Shown here piece after piece: positions 53,429 through 62,364 of a stretch of 64,000 bases of DNA. The notes beneath the pieces were generated by a model. It did no database searches and had not been told where the DNA came from. It saw only the letters and a list, made by a program, of their open reading frames with translations. This DNA comes from an uncultured Chlorobiaceae bacterium (GTDB lineage Bacteria > Bacteroidota > Chlorobiia > Chlorobiales > Chlorobiaceae). Numbering within the stretch: the stretch's first letter is position 1; each line of letters begins with the position of its first letter. The stretch covers positions 1-64,000 of the forward strand of contig CAIJVD010000017.1 of NCBI GenBank assembly GCA_903824045.1, given 5' to 3'. A program made the translations under genes and the position numbers.

Positions 53429-54604
53429 TTATTCAACCAACTGAACATGACTTTCTGGTAACGATGTTATTGGATAATCGGTTCTATCAACTTTAAAACT
53501 GCTACCGTTTATATTGACTTGTTTCCCTACAACAGAACCATTTATCGTAATGCTACTACCATTGATATAAATACTGCCATTGGGGGCGTACAATACCCCA
53601 TTTAGGGTATAACTACTACCATTGATATATATATTTCCGTTTTTAGAATAAAAGCATACCTGACTGTTGCCTGAGGCCATACCACTGCCATTTACAGTAA
53701 TATTGCCGTCTGCCATAACAGCTCCTGTAGCGGTAAATGAAGAGCCATTTACTGTGACAGTGCCTGGACTTCCTTGAACGTAAATCGGATTTGAAGTAAT
53801 ACTGCTTCCATTAATGGTTTTGGAACCGGTATACGTTTGATGAGCTGCCGCTGCGGCTGCGGCTAGAGAAGCACTGTAATCCGGCATACTTATATCTCTT
53901 GTATCATGGGGTAATGTTGAACCTATATGAATGTTACTGCCATTCGTTGTAACTGTTCCTCTAGCTTCTGCTGCACCAGTAATAGTAATCGAACTACCAT
54001 TGATATTTAGATTTTTATTGGTATGAACTGAGCCCTTTATATTATAAGAACTGCCATTTATACTCAAATTATTTGAAGTGCTGCCGGAAAATATTGCATA
54101 GTCAAAAGGACCACCTGGACCGGTTATCATGGCAATGGCAGTGGCTTGAACGTTGCTTTGGGCAATACCCCAAATGGGGGCGAAAAACAAATTCAACCCG
54201 GAGATAGAAACTGTGGCGTGGACGGCGGGGACATCTATTGTATTGGTGCTGACGTGACTCGGACTGTACGAGCGATTGGGGATGTTCCAGTAACCCGAAT
54301 CAGTGCTCACATTCACATCCTGAATCAGCGCGGCATTGGCGTAGTTTTGTTTTGCCACTGACCTTGCAGTGGCCTCGGCCTCTGACCAATTGGGGTAACT
54401 CCCTGCGTCGGTGAGTGAACGAGCTCCGGCCAGAGCTGCAGCGTCAGCCGCATTTTGAAGTTCGACCTTGGTGAGGTTGAGGCGGGCCAGGTCAACCGCC
54501 AAAGCTACAAAGCCCACTAACACCGGCAAGCACAGGGCAAACAAAATGGCCGTAGCGCCACGCTGGCCTTGCAGCGACTTGATGATGTGGTGTGAACGTG
54601 CCAT
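53429..54604 (-). CDS. tadG: TadG-like Flp pilus protein with swapped, repeat-rich C-terminus
   Basis: A 391-residue protein. The N-terminal 170 residues are TadG-like: GQRGATAILFALCLPVLVGF is the membrane segment, then DLARLNLTKVELQNAADAAALA and a closing FFAPIWGIAQSNVQATAIA. From about residue 178 the character changes to about nine beta-strand repeats around I-N-G-S-S (NLSINGSSYNIKGSV; GSIYINGSSITINGS), and the DNA turns AT-rich. The repeats suggest a beta-solenoid that would extend from the cell surface. TadG is thought to anchor the pilus between the membranes. It follows tadE by two bases. Confidence 0.85.
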   Translation of the reverse strand: MARSHHIIKSLQGQRGATAILFALCLPVLVGFVALAVDLARLNLTKVELQNAADAAALAGARSLTDAGSYPNWSEAEATARSVAKQNYANAALIQDVNVSTDSGYWNIPNRSYSPSHVSTNTIDVPAVHATVSISGLNLFFAPIWGIAQSNVQATAIAMITGPGGPFDYAIFSGSTSNNLSINGSSYNIKGSVHTNKNLNINGSSITITGAAEARGTVTTNGSNIHIGSTLPHDTRDISMPDYSASLAAAAAAAHQTYTGSKTINGSSITSNPIYVQGSPGTVTVNGSSFTATGAVMADGNITVNGSGMASGNSQVCFYSKNGNIYINGSSYTLNGVLYAPNGSIYINGSSITINGSVVGKQVNINGSSFKVDRTDYPITSLPESHVQLVE

Positions 54605-54606
54605 GG

Positions 54607-55050
54607 TTATTCGAGCCTCATGGTGGATTGGGCCGAGATCGAAAGGCCCGAAAAAACGTAGAGTCCGGTGTAATTGACGCTGGCTGAGACGGTGAGTTTG
54701 TTGTCACTAATTGGATCAGCATTAAAGGTGATGGTGGGGGTCATGGACGTCCCAAAGGAGATGAGGTTGTTTTGACAGGCATTCGTAACAGCTGTGGTGG
54801 CGCTGCTCTTGGTGATGGCATTGGTCCGGTTTGCAACGTACTTTGCTCCGGCACGCGCGCCCTCCCGGGTGGCCATGGTGAGCATGGTTTTGTTGTACAG
54901 GGCAATAGAAAAAGTAATCATACCAAAGAGGAGAAGCAGAAACACGGGCAGGATGAGCGCAAATTCAACCAATACACTGCCCTTTTGTGATGGAGAGTGC
55001 TTCTTTGTCGGGGCAGAAAGCATCGCATCATCTCTGCGCATGGTGGTCAT
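54607..55050 (-). CDS. tadE: TadE pseudopilin
   Basis: A 147-residue protein with the class IV prepilin junction QKG/SVLVEFALILPVF: Gly at -1, Glu at +5 and a long hydrophobic helix. It is a substrate of the TadV peptidase and a minor pilus or envelope component. The rest shows MATREGARAGAKYVA, a typical TadE block. Its ATG overlaps the secretin stop by four bases. Confidence 0.92.
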   Translation of the reverse strand: MTTMRRDDAMLSAPTKKHSPSQKGSVLVEFALILPVFLLLLFGMITFSIALYNKTMLTMATREGARAGAKYVANRTNAITKSSATTAVTNACQNNLISFGTSMTPTITFNADPISDNKLTVSASVNYTGLYVFSGLSISAQSTMRLE

Positions 55051-56453
55051 TTTTTTCGTGAGCCTTGAAGCTTTCCGTCAATAAAAAGCTCATGCCGAGT
55101 AGGCGGGACAAACCTGTCGGTGGGGAGCTCTGGCGCGGTGGTGCTGGCTTTGACCAGGGTGGGGCGAATAAAAACCATGAGTTCGGTAGTTTCAGAATTC
55201 TTCTCGGTACGTCGGAATAGTGCGCCGAAAAGGGGAATGTCTCCCAGCAAGGGCACTTTCCGTATGATTTTGGTGAGTTTGTCGCGCAGAAGACCGCCAA
55301 TAACAAGGTTTTCACCCTCTTTCATTTGGACTGTGGTGGAAGCGTAGCTGATTTTAAAGGCGGGCAAAGTGCTTGGGGTTCCCGCAGTGACAGGTTCTGT
55401 GTTAGGCTCAGAGACCTCGGGTTCGACCTTGAGCGAGATACGACCGGCATCCAGCACGGTTGGCGTGCATCGCAAACCAACACCATAGGTGCGTTCAACG
55501 TAGTCGACTGAACCGTTGGCGCCAAGGGTGGGCGTATAAATTTTGCCGCCAACCAGGAAGTATCCTTCTTGACCACTCATGGCAACAATGGTGGGTTCAG
55601 CCAGGATTTTTATCAAAGTTTTTTTGCGCTCGGCTTCAACTCTGAGCCGGTTGCCATGCAGCAGGAGGTCGAGCGTGGCGTTGTTGACGAACCCAGTCAT
55701 GAGGTTGCCCTGGATATGGCCAGAGCCTTGCGTCCAGCCGAGGCCCAACGTTTCGATGTAGGACTTGGAAACTTCAGCAATGTGGACTTCGAGGCGGACT
55801 TGCTGCGGGTCGCGTACTTTGAGGAGGTTAACCACGCCAGGTATGCTGGCAGGTTCCGCAGAGGCAGGGGCAGAAGCAGGGGCAGAGGCACTATTGGCCA
55901 CGCCAGATATGCTGGCAGATGCCGCAGAGCCACGGGCAGATGCACTATTGGTCAGGGTGGATTCGGGGTTGACACCCGGAACTGTGCCACCCAGATATGC
56001 TTTTACCAGGCGGTAGGCGGTTTCTGCAGCCAGGGCGTCAGACACCGTGCCGGCCAATACCAACGCAGGCCCCCATGCGAAGATCTGAATGTCGGTCTCT
56101 TTCGGTAAGACGACTTTCAACATGAGTTCTATGGGGTTGGTGTTGCGGCTGACTTGCAGCGGTGTGGACGTGAAGTTGCCTTTTTTGTCCCAGAGAACAA
56201 GATTGGTTGCGCCTGTTTTTTTACCAAGCAGATAGAGCTCGGAGGGGTTAAGCATAATATAGTCGGCCACCTCAGGGTTGCCCACAGCAACACGTGCAAT
56301 GGGTTGTTCGAGCTGGTAGACCCTCGATTCGCCCACAGGCACAATGAAGGTCGAAGCCGAGGCCATTGCAACCACCGCTACGGTGCCAGCAAGTGCCACA
56401 AGAGCACTCATCCTGCAGGCCAAACGCATTAGGTATTTCAAATTCATGTGCAT
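55047..56453 (-). CDS. rcpA: Tad outer-membrane secretin (RcpA/CpaC)
   Basis: A 468-residue exported protein. A signal peptide (residues about 1-34) is followed by the pilus secretin N domain (VPVGESRVYQLEQPIARVAVG), a BON-like part (VLAGTVSDALAAETAYRLV) and the secretin domain (GENLVIGGLLRDKL; VPLLGDIPLFGALFR). It forms the outer-membrane pore of the Flp pilus. Residues about 180-225 are a low-complexity Ala/Ser insert in which ISGVANSA and IPGVVN look like duplicated pieces. It begins five bases after the CpaB gene; an ATG two codons later is equally possible. Confidence 0.93.
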   Translation of the reverse strand: MHMNLKYLMRLACRMSALVALAGTVAVVAMASASTFIVPVGESRVYQLEQPIARVAVGNPEVADYIMLNPSELYLLGKKTGATNLVLWDKKGNFTSTPLQVSRNTNPIELMLKVVLPKETDIQIFAWGPALVLAGTVSDALAAETAYRLVKAYLGGTVPGVNPESTLTNSASARGSAASASISGVANSASAPASAPASAEPASIPGVVNLLKVRDPQQVRLEVHIAEVSKSYIETLGLGWTQGSGHIQGNLMTGFVNNATLDLLLHGNRLRVEAERKKTLIKILAEPTIVAMSGQEGYFLVGGKIYTPTLGANGSVDYVERTYGVGLRCTPTVLDAGRISLKVEPEVSEPNTEPVTAGTPSTLPAFKISYASTTVQMKEGENLVIGGLLRDKLTKIIRKVPLLGDIPLFGALFRRTEKNSETTELMVFIRPTLVKASTTAPELPTDRFVPPTRHELFIDGKLQGSRKK

Positions 56454-56458
56454 GTTGG

Positions 56459-57274
56459 CTATGGTTTGGCATCAGTTTGGCGGCTGGTGCCACGGATTTC
56501 TTCGGGTCCACGGCTTTGAGGCGAAGGTGCTGCAACCCTGCGGGTAGCCGGAGCCGCTGTTGCAACCTGCGAAGAGGTGGCTCCTCGAGTGGACGGTGGA
56601 TTCACAATATCGGAGAGACGTACACCTGCGGAGTTTATTTCGCTGGTGTCGAGTTCGTTGCGCAAAACGAGTGAAAGCACCCCGATATTGCGGGCAAGAT
56701 CGAGCTTTTCGGATTCGTGCGGCGTAAGCTCGAGGGTTACAGCATTGACCAATTTTGGTTTATCGGGGTCGGCAGTGGTCTCCTGGGCAACGGCAAGCAC
56801 TTTGATGCGAGAGAGCACTGTTCGCGAAAAAGGCTCGTGGCTGGAGTCTTTGCCGCTAACCAAAACATCCACATAGCTGCCTGGCAGGGCAAATCCAGCA
56901 ACCGCAATAACCTCGTTCACATGAACGGTAATGGCGCGCTTGCCATTCAGGATCATTGATGATAAACCGCCAGTCGCGGTTTTCGGGGCCAATTTACCCG
57001 GCAAAACAGGCTCACCCGGGATCATTGAGACGCGGGCAATTCGACCAACAACATCAGTGATGCGAGTGGATGCATCGTGCGGAATGGCCGAACCGGGCCA
57101 ATCGACGATCTTAATTTGATCAGCCGTAATAGCTTTACCAGCGTCAATAGGCTGCTCAACGATGACGACCCTGGACCCTGAAGTTTGGGGGACGCTTGTC
57201 CAGCGTGCGGCGATAAACGCCGCCATCGCACCCAGAGTGAGTGCGATGGCCAGAGCGAAGACTGGTAGTTTCAC
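56459..57274 (-). CDS. rcpC: Flp pilus assembly protein RcpC/CpaB
   Basis: A 271-residue protein with an N-terminal membrane helix (FALAIALTLGAMAAFIAARW), an SAF-type domain (VIVEQPIDAGKAITADQIK; LPGKLAPKTATGGLSSMI) and a VHVNEVIAVAGFALPGSYVDVL block, as in CpaB/RcpC. It supports secretin and pilus biogenesis in the periplasm. The last 55 residues are Pro/Ala-rich. It starts 22 bases after the flp gene end. Confidence 0.93.
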   Translation of the reverse strand: MKLPVFALAIALTLGAMAAFIAARWTSVPQTSGSRVVIVEQPIDAGKAITADQIKIVDWPGSAIPHDASTRITDVVGRIARVSMIPGEPVLPGKLAPKTATGGLSSMILNGKRAITVHVNEVIAVAGFALPGSYVDVLVSGKDSSHEPFSRTVLSRIKVLAVAQETTADPDKPKLVNAVTLELTPHESEKLDLARNIGVLSLVLRNELDTSEINSAGVRLSDIVNPPSTRGATSSQVATAAPATRRVAAPSPQSRGPEEIRGTSRQTDAKP

Positions 57275-57296
57275 TGCTTAGACTGTAAAAGAGTTT

Positions 57297-57476
57297 TTAT
57301 GGAGTAGTAGCAGCAGCACCGAGTTTGGTTGAGATCGTCGTAAAAATAGCTGTCAGATTAGTTCCAAGAAGACCAAGAGCTGTGATCGCAACAACAGCAA
57401 CCAAAGCAGCAATCAAGGCATACTCAATCATGGTTACGCCTTTCTGCGATCTGATGGTGAGAAATTTGTTTAGCAT
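57297..57476 (-). CDS. flp: Flp major pilin
   Basis: A 59-residue pilin. SQKG/VTMIEYALIAALVAVV has the leader cleavage Gly, Glu at +5 and adjacent Tyr that define Flp pilins, followed by GTNLTAIFTTISTKLG. The ATG at 57476 is chosen over 57497 because a GGGAG ribosome site lies between the two. It is the first gene of the Tad operon, and the usual companions TadD, TadF and RcpB are not in the window. Confidence 0.93.
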   Translation of the reverse strand: MLNKFLTIRSQKGVTMIEYALIAALVAVVAITALGLLGTNLTAIFTTISTKLGAAATTP

Positions 57477-57592
57477 AGCTTTGTCTCCCAATGACATTAG
57501 TTAATCGGCACTCCCAAACACCCCCAACTCGCATCAGCCTATGACTATCGTGCTTGTTAATGAGGGAGGATTTACCTTGCCATCTTTTAGGT

Positions 57593-57607
57593 GCATATAC
57601 TGTGCCA
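57593..57607 (-). promoter_or_regulatory. Candidate sigma-54 promoter of the Tad operon
   Basis: On the minus strand TGGCACAGTATATGC gives GG-N10-GC with TGGCAC intact; the -12 box is ATGC where consensus has TTGC. Transcription would start about 105 bases before the flp ATG. No clear TGACAG half-site lies upstream. If real, the acquired Tad locus has joined the sigma-54 surface regulon. Confidence 0.5.
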
Positions 57608-57880
57608 GCTCATCAATAAGTCACTAAAAATTGACGACAAAAGTTCGTAATCGGTTAATATAAAATGAGATAGTATTTTTCCCCTTTAATCTGCCCCGGA
57701 AAAAACAACGTATTTTTTTTCAGCAAAAAAACATCGCCGGCCGCATAAAACCGCACACCTGTGCGGCCTCGTGCGCGCTTTTGAGCCGATAGTATGGTGA
57801 ATGCAGTTAGTCGAACGGCAAAGAGAGGAAAAAAGAAGTACAACCGGCAACCTTGCGTCGCGATGCACGAAATTCAGGGC

Positions 57881-58152
57881 TTATCCTGCAGCAATGGCAT
57901 GGGGGGCGGGCAGAAAAAACCGGCCAGTTTTCAGCATCTGCTGGACGCTCATGGCAAGATCACTGCCGTTCATATCGGGCATGAGAACATCTGTCAGAAG
58001 CAAATGTCTCTCATCCTGATATCGGGAGGCTCTTCGAATGGCTTTTCCACTCTTGATGCGTTCTGCCGGCTGGGCATATTCGGCATCTGAAACGAGATCA
58101 TTATGACACGGCAAAGAGGTAATAAACGCAGTACCCTTGCCCGGCTCACTGC
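57881..58152 (-). pseudogene. Relic of a hybrid kinase end (ATPase tail plus receiver)
   Basis: Directly after the stop of the CheB-CheR protein, in a shifted frame, the minus strand reads SEPGKGTAFITSLP, which is how histidine-kinase ATPase domains end. It continues to AIRRASRYQDERHLLL and TDVLMPDMNGSDLAM, the phospho-site region of receivers of PAS-kinase-receiver proteins. The receiver lacks its N-terminal DD strand and everything after helix 3, so it is dead. It looks like the remains of the C-terminal kinase and receiver once attached to the gene at 58153. Confidence 0.7.
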
Positions 58153-61140
58153 TTAGCCGGGCTCAGGGATTTCAAAAAAAGTGGTATAAACCTGACCGAC
58201 CGCGCCTTTGCTATCCTCCACGGAGGGAGTGGCGCTGAGGTTGATCCATCGTGGGCTCTGTGCCGATGGCTGTGCAATACCTATGATCACGCCATTGACG
58301 GGCTGAGCGGTACGCCGGGCAACATCGGAAGGATGCTCTGCAGCTGGCAGTTCCGAGCCGTCCTGGCGGAGAAGTTTCCAGCGAACTTCTGCAACACTCT
58401 TGCCATGGAGTTCTTCCGTCGGAATTCCTGTAATGCGTTCAGCCTCCCGATTGGCCATCACGATTTTTCCATTCGAATCATGTAGCAGGGCGCCAAACGG
58501 TGCTGCGCCAAAGACAAACTTGCAGGTCGCCTCACTGAGGTTAAGACTCTGCTCGAATTTTTTGGCAATGGTGATGTCATTAAAGGTAATGACCAGGCCA
58601 TCAATTTTGTTTTCCTGGGTACGGTATGGCATGATTTTGACCGTAAACCAGCGGCCGTCAATTGACGATACCTGCTTTTCACTGAAGACAAGAGTATGAA
58701 GAACCTCCCGTGCATCATCAGCAAGGTCAGGATACTCCAGATCAGTGACGATATCGGTTATGGGTCGACCTATATCACTGGCAATGAGCTTGATAAGCGA
58801 TGCTGTGCGCGTAGTGAAACGGCGCACGTTGAGTTCATCATCAAGAAAAAGCGTTGCTATGTCCGTGCTGTTCAGCAGGTTCTTCATGTCATTGTTGGCC
58901 TGCGAAAGGTCGCTCACCTTTGACTGCAGCTCCTGATTCACCGTCTGCAGCTCCTCGTTCAGAGACTGCATCTCTTCCTTCGAGGTGGTCAGCTCCTCGT
59001 TGGTGCTCTGCATCTCCTCATTGGCCGACTGCATCTCTTCATTCGTCGACTTCAGCTCCTCCTGTGAGGTCTGCATCTCTTCACGAATAGTGAGAATCTC
59101 ATCTTTAGCCTGCTTCAGTTCATCGGCAAGGGAGCCAAGCCTGCTATCCCCTCCACCTTTACGTCCGGAATGGTCATGCGCTCCCTGCGGGGCTTTCTTA
59201 ACATCGGAAAAAACAATCAAGACCGTGCCTTTCAGGGAATCCGGCTTATCAACAAGCTTAAGCGTCAGGTCCACAATCTGTGTCCCTCCGTTTGTTCCAA
59301 CAGTCAGACCCTTTTTGGTTATCTCGCCTTTCTGGCGGAGAACACTGCCGAAAAGCAGATTCAGCTCGTAGCGAATCCCTTCGCGAGCCATGGCAAAAAC
59401 ATTCAGATTGGCTTTTCCTGCCGCCGGTTCCAGGTACTTTCCGGTTCGACCGCTGATGTAGATGATATCACCCTTGTCATTAGTCAATACTGCAGCTGGA
59501 GCAAAATGCTGGAGCAGGAGCTGCTCGGTTATCATCTGCAAATTAAGTTCAGATCCAAGCGTCTTGACGGGCACGGATGAAATATCGGTAAGGCCCTGCA
59601 AGGGATGGGCAAACGATGCCGGAAAATCGATAGTTTCAGGCCGAACGCCCTGATGCTGTTGCCGGAAAATACGGGTCTTGCTGTCAAGCGGCTCAAACAG
59701 ATGGCAATTAGGACCAACGGTCTCGGCACTTCCAAGAAAAAGCGTCCCGCCAGGGTTCAGGCTGTAATGAAACAGGGGCAGCAATTTTTTCTGGAGTTCC
59801 TGCTCCATATAGATCAACAGGTTACGGCAAACCAAAATATCAAGTTTCGTAAAGGGTGGATCCATGATCACATTGTGGGGCGCAAAAACAATGGTCTCGC
59901 GGATCTCGCGGGTGATCCTGTACCCTCGATCATCTTTTTCGAAGTAATGCTTGAGACGGTCGACCGAAACATCTGCTGAAATATTGAAGGGATAGAGCCC
60001 TGTTCGGGCTTTTTCGATAGCGTCCTTGTCCAGATCGGTTGCAAATATCTGGAGCTTGAAGTTTCCTGCGGGCTTGAGGGTCGCAATCACTTCCCTGAAG
60101 ACGATGGCAAGCGAATAGGCCTCCTCTCCTGTCGAACATCCCGCTACCCAGGCCCGAAGAACACCTCCTGCCGGGCGCGCTGCAAGAATAGATGGAATGG
60201 CTTGACTTTTCAGGACCTCCCATGCGATGGGATCGCGAAAGAAACTCGTCACGCCAATCAGCAGCTCCTTGAAGAGCAGCTCGATTTCATGAGGATTTTC
60301 CTGGAGAAACCTGACATAATCGGTGATTTTTTCAATCTGGTGAATAGCCATTCGGCGCTCAATACGCCGATAAACCGTGTTTTTCTTATAGAGTGAGAAA
60401 TCATGTCCGGTTTGAGAACGAAGCAGAATGACAACTTTTTCCAGAGCACTCAGAGCCCGGTCTTCAAGCGCAAGGGCCGGCTTGCTGAGGATTGGCACAT
60501 GCTTCAGATAGGCGAAGATCTTTGCCGGGATCAGTTCGACAGGCACGACGACATCGGCAAGACCTTCATCGATTGCGCTACGGGGCATGCCGTCAAACTT
60601 TGCCGATACCGGGTCCTGCACAAAAACACTTCCACCTTTCTCCTTGATAGCTCGTAATCCGAGCGTTCCGTCGGAGCCCATGCCTGAAAGAATGACGCCG
60701 ATCGAGTGTTGTTGCAGGTCATCGGCCATTGAGCGGAAAAAAAAGTCAATAGGCAATCGAAGACCCCGAGGCTTGACCATATCCAGCAGGTGCAGGACCC
60801 CGTGCAGCATGGTCATGTCCTGATTCGGGGGAATGAGATAAACGTGATCGACTTCGATTTTCATCCGGTCAGTGACCTGAGTCACCGGCATCGGAGTAAC
60901 TCGCTGAAGCAACTCGACCATTATGCCTTTATGCGTCGGATCCAGATGCTGCACGATCACAAAGGCCATGCCGCAGGGAGAGGGAATGTTTTTCAGAAAC
61001 AGTTCAAGAGCCTCAAGCCCACCGGCCGAGGAACCGATACCAATGACGGGAAAAGAGAGTGGCGACACATGCAGGCCATCACTCACTTCAGTCTCTTTTT
61101 TTATTCGACGGACTGACGACTGTTTTTTCATGTTACGCAT
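58153..61140 (-). CDS. CheB-CheR fusion with coiled coil and PAS domains, C-terminally truncated
   Basis: A 995-residue protein. Residues about 30-215 are a CheB methylesterase domain with GSSAGG (Ser38), QHLDP (His65) and GMGSDGT. Residues about 230-490 are a CheR methyltransferase (YRRIERRMAIHQI; WVAGCSTGEEAYSLAI; ATDLDKDAIEKA; CRNLLIYM). A region with a PAS-like fold follows, then a long coiled coil (QEELKSTNEEMQSANEEMQS), a PAS_10-like domain and a last PAS domain. Relatives usually continue into a histidine kinase and receiver, and relics of these lie downstream. Without them it may still act as a methylation or sensory adaptor. The start at 61140 lacks a clear ribosome site; the ATG three codons in is possible. 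Confidence 0.88.
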   Translation of the reverse strand: MRNMKKQSSVRRIKKETEVSDGLHVSPLSFPVIGIGSSAGGLEALELFLKNIPSPCGMAFVIVQHLDPTHKGIMVELLQRVTPMPVTQVTDRMKIEVDHVYLIPPNQDMTMLHGVLHLLDMVKPRGLRLPIDFFFRSMADDLQQHSIGVILSGMGSDGTLGLRAIKEKGGSVFVQDPVSAKFDGMPRSAIDEGLADVVVPVELIPAKIFAYLKHVPILSKPALALEDRALSALEKVVILLRSQTGHDFSLYKKNTVYRRIERRMAIHQIEKITDYVRFLQENPHEIELLFKELLIGVTSFFRDPIAWEVLKSQAIPSILAARPAGGVLRAWVAGCSTGEEAYSLAIVFREVIATLKPAGNFKLQIFATDLDKDAIEKARTGLYPFNISADVSVDRLKHYFEKDDRGYRITREIRETIVFAPHNVIMDPPFTKLDILVCRNLLIYMEQELQKKLLPLFHYSLNPGGTLFLGSAETVGPNCHLFEPLDSKTRIFRQQHQGVRPETIDFPASFAHPLQGLTDISSVPVKTLGSELNLQMITEQLLLQHFAPAAVLTNDKGDIIYISGRTGKYLEPAAGKANLNVFAMAREGIRYELNLLFGSVLRQKGEITKKGLTVGTNGGTQIVDLTLKLVDKPDSLKGTVLIVFSDVKKAPQGAHDHSGRKGGGDSRLGSLADELKQAKDEILTIREEMQTSQEELKSTNEEMQSANEEMQSTNEELTTSKEEMQSLNEELQTVNQELQSKVSDLSQANNDMKNLLNSTDIATLFLDDELNVRRFTTRTASLIKLIASDIGRPITDIVTDLEYPDLADDAREVLHTLVFSEKQVSSIDGRWFTVKIMPYRTQENKIDGLVITFNDITIAKKFEQSLNLSEATCKFVFGAAPFGALLHDSNGKIVMANREAERITGIPTEELHGKSVAEVRWKLLRQDGSELPAAEHPSDVARRTAQPVNGVIIGIAQPSAQSPRWINLSATPSVEDSKGAVGQVYTTFFEIPEPG

Positions 61141-61371
61141 CTCAGTTTGAAAAATTATTTCCCTCCTGTATCAGAGCACCAGAAAGCCCCCCTTGCAGCT
61201 GAAACGATTGGCACTACAATAAGCTGCAGGGCGATGAATTGATCCGGTACTCTAATCCCTCCACCCTACTCCATAATAATACGGTATCATTTATAAATTC
61301 CCCGCAGTTTTGCATTGATGCCATGCCGAATAACTAATAAGCGATACGTTGTCTATGCATCCAGCATCAGC

Positions 61372-61559
61372 TTCCCTAAAGAACTATGGGAGCAAATCGA
61401 ATGGTAATCCTCCTGCCATCGCCCGATGACCGCCCGGGCATGATCAAGACTCAAAAACCAGTTCACGTTCAGGCATTAGTCTCTGAACCTGCCGTTAAAG
61501 CTTTCGATGAAGGTGTTATCGACCGCTTTCGCCGGACCACTGCACACCAGTTTGACTCC
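61372..61559 (-). pseudogene. IS3-family transposase relic (DDE C-terminus)
   Basis: Reading leftward from 61559 the minus strand gives GVKLVCSGPAKAVDN, TFIESFNGRFRD, then a stop, then CLNVNWFLSLDHARAVIG and SHSSLG. IS3-type OrfB proteins have F-I-E-S-F-N-G-R-F-R-D-E-C-L-N here, with the catalytic Glu, so the stop replaces the Glu of D-E-C-L-N. The relic ends abruptly at the phoU start codon on one side and fades at about 61372 on the other. No start, N-terminal part or terminal repeats remain. The stretch 61141-61371 to its left shows nothing else I can name. Confidence 0.8.
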
Positions 61560-62246
61560 ATGTCACATAGAGCGGAACATGAACGGATCGAGGAACTTTA
61601 AAGGGTTCTTTTTCAGATTTCCGAAAAAGCACTTATGAGCCAGCATGATGCCCTCAACGCAGTAGGGAATCAAGATGCGAAGCGCGCTCTTGCCGTCAGG
61701 GTGCTTGATGATGAAATCGAGGAAAGCGAAGTCCGTCTTGAGGAGCGCAGGCTTGCGTTTCTTGCCACTCAGCATCCTGTTGCTGGAGACCTTCGCGCCA
61801 TTGTGTCCATCATGAAGATCAATGATGACCTTGAGCGTATTGGCGAGCTTTCCGTCAATATCATTGATCGCCTGCCGGAACAAAGCTCAAACATAGTTGA
61901 CGTGTTTGATTTCAACCATATGGGTAACCTTGCGGCCGATATGATACAAAAGTCGATTGATGCCTTTGTTCTGAAAGACCATCTCCTTGCCGACAAGGTT
62001 TGCGTGCTCGGCGATGAGGTCGATGCCATACAAAGCGCAGTATTCAAGAGAGTGACAAAGTTGATGAAGGAGCCTGCTGCAGATGCCGAACAACTGATTC
62101 TGTTTCTTACCCTATCCCGCAATATAGAGCGTATGGCGGACCATGCCACCAGTATAGCGCAGGAGGTCATCTATCTGGTGACCGGGGAGATTGAACGCCA
62201 TACTGGCAGTTCCCACGAAAAGCTTATTCAGTCACTGATGGATTGA
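61560..62246 (+). pseudogene. phoU: phoU with in-frame stop at codon 14; may restart at 61635
   Basis: PhoU negatively regulates phosphate uptake and Pho signalling. From the ATG at 61560 the frame reads MSHRAEHERIEEL, then TAA at 61599-61601, then RVLFQISEKALMSQHDALNAV and the rest of a 228-codon PhoU, the full usual length. Later blocks LEERRLAFLATQHPVAGDLRAI and INDDLERIGELSVNIIDR are conserved PhoU helices. An ATG at 61635 gives a 203-residue version lacking most of helix 1. The native promoter and ribosome site are gone, since an IS3 relic abuts the ATG. The open downstream frame suggests the stop is recent, a sequencing error, or bypassed by reinitiation. Confidence 0.8.
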
Positions 62247-62364
62247 TGCTTTTTTTTGCTTCTAAGTTTCGGAGAGAGTATTTTGCCGCATTCTCGAAGG
62301 TCATGACAGTCAATGCCCCCGGTTGCTGCATTGAAAACCATTTAATTACAAGGGTGAAAAAATC

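Noticed and set aside
57751-57766. CCGCACA-CC-TGTGCGG hairpin
   Set aside because: A strong dyad, but without a following T-run and with no gene end nearby; its role is unclear.
58139-58162. Eight-base inverted repeat as a terminator
   Set aside because: It has no T-run in either direction and lies over the stop codon at a deletion join.
61208-61224. TGGCAC followed by GC resembling a sigma-54 promoter
   Set aside because: The GG-to-GC interval is eleven bases, not ten, and no plus-strand gene follows directly.
61386-61601. Plus-strand 71-codon frame
   Set aside because: It is the antisense of the IS3 transposase relic joined to the first codons of phoU, not a gene.
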